Assembly: GCA_903837445.1 (NCBI GenBank)
Contig: CAILUR010000112.1
Span: 1 to 6,986 of the forward strand
Reading direction: 5' to 3'
Origin: an uncultured bacterium
GTDB lineage: Bacteria; Oederibacteriota; PGYV01; CAILUR01
Length of the DNA: 6,986 nt
In this document: positions 6,517-6,986 of the stretch, piece by piece
Layout of the letters: each line of letters starts with the position of its first letter
How positions within the stretch are numbered: position 1 is the stretch's first letter
Made by a program: the position numbers and the translations under genes
The notes under the pieces: model-generated
Databases searched by the model: none
What the model saw: the letters and a program-made list of their open reading frames with translations, nothing else
What the model was told of the DNA's origin: nothing

Positions 6517-6544
6517 TTTGTTTTTAAAATTTTTACCTAAAAAC

Positions 6545-6986
6545 TTATATTATAACTTTCTCTATATCCGCTATTTTTTCTATATTAAACACTTTAAGAT
6601 TTTTATCAATTTTTTTAATAAGTCCGGACAAAACAGCTCCTGGCCCTATCTCTATAAAAGTATCCACACCTTTTGCTTTCATATATTCAACGCTTTCTAT
6701 CCACCTGACAGCGCCAGTTATCTGGTTCACGAGAGAAACCTCAAACTCCGTTTTAAGTTTTACTTCCCCTGCGGAAAAATTAGCCACCACAGGTATCAAA
6801 GCATCTTTTATGGCGTAATTTGAAATCTCGCCTTTCAAAATATCTGCTGCACTCTGCATAAGTTTTGAATGAAACGCGCCCGCTACTGCGAGTTTTATAT
6901 ATCGCTTCGCGCCAAGTTCTTTTGCTATCGCTTCTCCACCGTCAATCGAAGCCATATCTCCCGAAACTACTGTCTGTCCCGGGCAG
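6545..6986 (-). CDS. fabD: Malonyl-CoA:ACP transacylase, C-terminal part (enters from right edge)
   Basis: FabD moves malonyl from CoA to AcpP, supplying extender units to FabF. Only the last 146 residues are in the window; the frame stays open to the right edge, reading CPGQTVVSGD before an internal Met at 6955, so that Met is not the start. Family landmarks are CPGQ, the catalytic-His motif GAFHSKLM (His codon 6869-6871), PVVANFSAGEV, QITGAVRW and FIEIGPGAVLSGLIKKI near the C-terminus. The nucleophile motif GHSLGE would lie outside the window. A 67-bp gap separates it from fabG. The full protein would be about 310 residues in this family. Confidence 0.96.
   Translation of the reverse strand, partial: CPGQTVVSGDMASIDGGEAIAKELGAKRYIKLAVAGAFHSKLMQSAADILKGEISNYAIKDALIPVVANFSAGEVKLKTEFEVSLVNQITGAVRWIESVEYMKAKGVDTFIEIGPGAVLSGLIKKIDKNLKVFNIEKIADIEKVII

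Noticed and set aside
5661..6544. FapR-type operator controlling the fab genes
   Set aside because: No match to the TTAGTACCTGGTACTAA-like palindrome was seen in the spacers; the true operon promoter lies outside the window to the right.
6545..6955. A complete 136-residue protein starting at the Met at 6955
   Set aside because: The frame continues to the window edge with the conserved FabD residues CPGQTVVSGD, so it is the C-terminal part of fabD.
1..6986. Mobile element, CRISPR array, toxin-antitoxin or defence system
   Set aside because: No repeats of suitable length, transposase, integrase or paired small genes are present; every coding stretch is a recognisable metabolic or RNA-processing gene.

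Overview
The window is a co-directional block of the minus strand from an AT-leaning, apparently anaerobic bacterium. Every convincing gene reads right to left; the plus strand has only antisense open frames. In transcription order the genes are fabD (3' part, entering from the right edge), fabG, acpP, fabF, rnc, an acyl-CoA dehydrogenase gene, etfB and etfA. A strong intrinsic terminator follows at 365-394. A separate unit then starts with its own promoter and the first 70 codons of ppdK (pyruvate, phosphate dikinase), which runs off the left edge.

Right part (about 4140-6986): the core type II fatty acid synthesis genes. FabD loads malonyl groups onto the acyl carrier protein AcpP, FabF condenses, and FabG reduces the 3-ketoacyl-ACP. 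All catalytic residues that fall inside the window are intact. FabG carries two cofactor-loop residues that suggest NADH rather than NADPH. Two small hairpins lie in the spacers before fabG and acpP.

Middle (3453-4139): rnc (RNase III), a common neighbour of fab genes. Its start codon overlaps the fabF stop (TAATG) and its stop overlaps the dehydrogenase start (ATGA), so it bridges the biosynthetic genes and the redox genes.

Left part of the operon (411-3456): an acyl-CoA dehydrogenase with its two-subunit electron transfer flavoprotein, in the order acd-etfB-etfA seen in clostridial bcd-etfBA loci. The ETF resembles the clostridial, electron-bifurcating type by motif. With PPDK next door this suggests an anaerobe with pyrophosphate-linked pyruvate metabolism. 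Elusimicrobiota (for example Endomicrobia) or an uncultured relative would fit, but that placement is a guess from gene content and not demonstrated.

I see no mobile element, CRISPR array, tRNA, rRNA or defence system. The least ordinary point is the physical fusion of a fatty-acid-synthesis operon, with no enoyl-ACP reductase gene visible, to an acyl-CoA dehydrogenase/ETF module. Smaller oddities are a lysine-rich N-terminal extension on PPDK and the predicted NADH preference of FabG.
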